Shown piece after piece: positions 52,663 through 54,861 of a DNA stretch of 54,861 nt. Both the position numbers and the translations under genes were made by a program. The DNA is from Halobacteroidaceae bacterium (GTDB taxonomy: Bacteria; Bacillota; Halanaerobiia; B1SED10-174), in the NCBI GenBank assembly GCA_003551665.1, contig PUNE01000134.1, positions 1-54,861 on the forward strand, written 5' to 3'. The first letter of the stretch is position 1; each line of letters begins with the position of its first letter. The notes below the pieces were generated by a model. It did not search any database and was not told where the DNA came from. It saw only the letters and a program-made list of their open reading frames with translations.

Positions 52663-53094
52663 CTGAAGGAAAAGAAAAAAAATAATCCCAATGGAGAAAA
52701 ATCCAGAATAACCAATCCAACAGAAGAACAATTGAAGAACTTGATTGAAGACAGGGAGTTTCATTTTAAAGAGCTATTCTTCAAAATCCATTCATTAATT
52801 CTGGAGATCTTACCGGATATAAATTACTCCTTTTACTTTAAAGATGGGGGAATGATTTACGGGGCCCGCCAATTTGGCTATGACGGATGGGGAGTGCTTG
52901 CACTTGCAGCCTACAGAAATTGGGTTTCCCTCATGTTTATGCGAGGAACGCAACTAAAAGATCCTGAAGGGGTGTTAGAAGGTACCGGGAAAAAAATGAG
53001 GCAGATCAAGTTAAGGTCGCCCGAGGAATTGAGTGAATTAAAAAATAAGCTGGAGAAGTTAATTAAAGAGGCTTTAACCCTAATGGACCCGTAA
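52663..53094 (+). CDS. DUF1801 (YdhG-like) family protein
   Basis: A small cytoplasmic protein. The first canonical start in frame is TTG 52732 (120 residues), which has no ribosome site. Upstream the frame continues to CTG 52663, nine bases after AAAGGAG, giving 143 residues that begin with a lysine/asparagine-rich tail before TNPTEEQLKNLIEDREF. The core FYFKDGGMIYGARQFGYDGW, LALAAYRNWVSLMFMRG and KLRSPEELSELKNKLEKLI resembles the DUF1801 fold, whose members are implicated in iron or small-molecule binding without settled function. Stands alone. Confidence 0.75.
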   Translation: MKEKKKNNPNGEKSRITNPTEEQLKNLIEDREFHFKELFFKIHSLILEILPDINYSFYFKDGGMIYGARQFGYDGWGVLALAAYRNWVSLMFMRGTQLKDPEGVLEGTGKKMRQIKLRSPEELSELKNKLEKLIKEALTLMDP

Positions 53095-53459
53095 TAGTAC
53101 CTACCAGTAAAAAAGGTTACCCGAATTTTCCCAGGATAAATTTCTTTGGAGAGCAATGAAATATTTCGGTTGGCAAGGGAAGAAAAAAGGATATGATTTT
53201 AGAGGGTTTTGTTTTAAGGGGAAGAAAAAAATATATAGAATAAAAAAGGGAGAAAAAACCAAAATCGGGGATTTTAATTGAGGGGAATTTTTTGTTTTCC
53301 TGGTTCTGAACCAGGTGATTATTTCCGGGAATTTAAGCTGAAAGGAAATCTTACTGCTGCAAGGGTTTTTGAAGAAAAGACCGAAAAACAATAGCTAAAT
53401 TTAGAGGGAACCCTTTTAGGTAAACCTGAATCAATAATGAAAAGGGAGAGAAGAAATCC
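53095..53459. other. Intergenic region with a 17-bp palindrome
   Basis: No gene. CCTGGTTC-T-GAACCAGG (53299-53315) is a perfect 8-1-8 palindrome, 145 bp upstream of the alpha/beta hydrolase; it could be an operator or form a small hairpin. No canonical promoter is clear. Confidence 0.5.
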
Positions 53460-54386
53460 TTGGACAGTACAAACTTTCTTTTTCCGGCTTTTTACTTTTT
53501 ACAGACCAGTGTTATTCAAATTTTGCCAATAATTATCATTTCTGTTTGTGTTCTGGCCTTTTTTTATGTACATAAGATGATAGGGCGAATGGTGGAAATG
53601 AGAGTGGAAGAGCTTAAAATCCCCGAGGATTTGGAGAAAGAAATACAAAAAGTCCAGGTAGAAACTCGAGATGGTCTTAAAATTAATTCCTGGAATCTTT
53701 CCCCTGAAAACCCCCGGGGTGTTTTAATTATGTTGCATGGAATGCACATGATGGATGGGACATCTATGCTGGAACAGGGAAAAATCTTCTGGGAAAAGAA
53801 CTGGGAAGTTTTTTCTATTGATTTAAGGGCCCATGGCCATAGCGAGGGAAAAGAAATTGGCGTTGGGTATACCGAAATATGGGATGTTGAAGCGATAATT
53901 AATTGGATAAAAAGCCAGGATAGGCTGAAAAATAAAAAGATCTCTCTATTTGGTTTTTCCATGGGTGGTTCAACTGCAATTAATGCCGCCGCAAATTTGG
54001 AGGCTATTGATAAGATAATTAGCGTCAGCGGTTTTGCCCGGTGCGAGGATATTTATATTCACTTTATTGATGGAAAAATGCCGGGATTTCTTGTTTCTCT
54101 TTCCAGGCTTTTAATTCGGCTTTCCATTTTGTTGAGATATAAAGTAAGGCCTTTAAAAGGGTCTCCATTGTATAATATTAGCCGGATTAAACCCCGACCA
54201 GTTCTTTTAATTCACGGAGATGCGGATCAGGATGTCCCCATTGAACAGGCCTATCGTTTAAAAGAAAAGGGGGGAGAATATGTAGAATTGATAGTTTTGA
54301 AAGGAAAGGGGCATGATGCTCTGCTGTATCTTTTTTCATGGGAGGACGTCAGGCGGGATATTTATAATTTTCTGGAACAAGATTAA
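53460..54386 (+). CDS. Membrane-anchored alpha/beta hydrolase
   Basis: 308 residues, TTG start with AGGGAG eleven bases upstream. One N-terminal transmembrane helix (about 18-37, ILPIIIISVCVLAFFYV) anchors an alpha/beta-hydrolase domain. Nucleophile Ser167 in GFSMGGS, acid Asp256 in HGDADQDVP, base His285 in GKGHDAL; oxyanion-side HGMHMMDG near 93. Resembles the BAAT/serine aminopeptidase S33-like hydrolases that cleave esters of lipids or xenobiotics. Single gene. Confidence 0.9.
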   Translation: MDSTNFLFPAFYFLQTSVIQILPIIIISVCVLAFFYVHKMIGRMVEMRVEELKIPEDLEKEIQKVQVETRDGLKINSWNLSPENPRGVLIMLHGMHMMDGTSMLEQGKIFWEKNWEVFSIDLRAHGHSEGKEIGVGYTEIWDVEAIINWIKSQDRLKNKKISLFGFSMGGSTAINAAANLEAIDKIISVSGFARCEDIYIHFIDGKMPGFLVSLSRLLIRLSILLRYKVRPLKGSPLYNISRIKPRPVLLIHGDADQDVPIEQAYRLKEKGGEYVELIVLKGKGHDALLYLFSWEDVRRDIYNFLEQD

Positions 54387-54762
54387 AAGAGGGGGTGTTC
54401 GTTTCTTAGGTTTGTGGTAGGATTTGATTTCAGAAAATTTAAGATAATTAAATATAAAGTAAAAATTTGGTCGTTTTCTTGGAACTTCCCGTTTTGATGA
54501 AAAAATATTTGGTTATGTAAGTCCCAACCAGAAGATTTTCTCCAATTATGGATTGGAGGAAAGGGATGAAAAGTTTGAGTATGGCCAAATGAAGGGGATT
54601 TTGCAACACGGGCTCTGATATGAATGGAATTGGAAAGGTTAAGTAAAAAAGCTGGCAAAAACTCCTTATTTAGTATTTGGAGGCAGGACGATTATTCCTC
54701 TCTTCCGGGGAATATTCCTCAAGAAATCCTATTGGGAAAACAAAAAAAGAAAGGAGTATTCG
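54387..54762. other. Intergenic region, nothing recognised
   Basis: About 375 bp, AT-rich, without a supported gene, terminator or palindrome. It ends with the AAAGGAG site of the truncated gene at 54763. Confidence 0.4.
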
Positions 54763-54861
54763 ATGAAGAAGATTGTCCTCTATTCTTTAATTGGTTTTTT
54801 ACTTTTGGCCGGGGGATGCTTGGATTTTGGCAATGGGGGCGCAATCGGAGAAGTTGTGACA
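54763..54861 (+). CDS. Lipoprotein gene, 5' part only (cut by window end)
   Basis: ATG with AAAGGAG seven bases upstream. The first 33 codons give MKKIVLYSLIGFLLLAGGCL and then DFGNGG, a complete lipoprotein signal with lipobox AGGC. The rest lies beyond the window, so its family cannot be told. Confidence 0.8.
   Translation, partial: MKKIVLYSLIGFLLLAGGCLDFGNGGAIGEVVT

Overview
The window looks like chromosomal DNA of a low-to-mid GC Gram-positive anaerobe (Bacillota, Clostridia/Halanaerobiia-like). This is inferred from strong AGGAGG-type ribosome sites, frequent TTG and GTG starts, 1-8 base start/stop overlaps inside operons, sigma-A type promoters, a tRNA with encoded CCA, and families such as EtfAB, GltS, MscL, GntR/UTRA and a CstB-like persulfide enzyme. 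No rRNA, transposase, integrase, phage or cas gene was found.

Layout. 1-2.5 kb (minus strand): etfB-etfA electron-transfer flavoprotein, with an orphan mannose-family PTS IIB gene upstream. A pair of exact 29-bp direct repeats 32 bp apart lies upstream of the PTS gene. 3.1-15.7 kb (plus strand) is an island of exported proteins. It holds two large paralogous SUMF1-like lipoproteins with an identical six-cysteine C-terminal pattern, an eight-blade PQQ-type propeller lipoprotein whose signal peptide is out of frame at a T8 run, a thioredoxin-CcdA fusion directly behind the second SUMF1-like gene, and three tandem paralogous secreted proteins ending in a FxLYD-like domain. 15.9-19.4 kb: hyuA-hyuB (hydantoinase/oxoprolinase type). 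19.5-21.5 kb (minus): a TetR regulator and MATE exporter operon, with a palindromic operator inside the promoter spacer. 21.9-24.7 kb: mscL, and a large minus-strand lipoprotein that shares its N-terminal module with the propeller protein.

25.7-35.8 kb is the clearest functional unit. It is a GntR-controlled catabolic operon: regulator, FGGY kinase, creatininase-family amidohydrolase, sugar-type ABC importer (binding protein, fused ATPase, two permeases), SDR dehydrogenase, phosphotriesterase-family lactonase and a KDPG-type aldolase. The gene set suggests import, oxidation to a lactone, ring opening, phosphorylation and aldol cleavage of an unidentified sugar-like compound. No sugar-acid dehydratase is present in the operon.

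36.0-42.5 kb: tRNA-Ser(UGA), an acyltransferase with an unusual zinc-ribbon tail coupled to gltS, then a sulfur block (SLC13-type permease, metallo-beta-lactamase/double-rhodanese persulfide enzyme, and a YeeE/YedE transporter split in two). 42.8-54.9 kb: a CPBP membrane protease, a penicillin-binding-type serine hydrolase with a membrane tail, a 1.5-kb sparsely coding gap with divergent promoters that share an operator, three tandem S41-peptidase paralogs, a DUF1801 protein, an alpha/beta hydrolase and the start of a lipoprotein gene cut by the window edge.

Two genes look frameshifted by one extra base in a homopolymer. Three genes have good ribosome sites in front of ATA or CTG rather than ATG/GTG/TTG. 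Family names come from reading motifs by eye; no database search was run.
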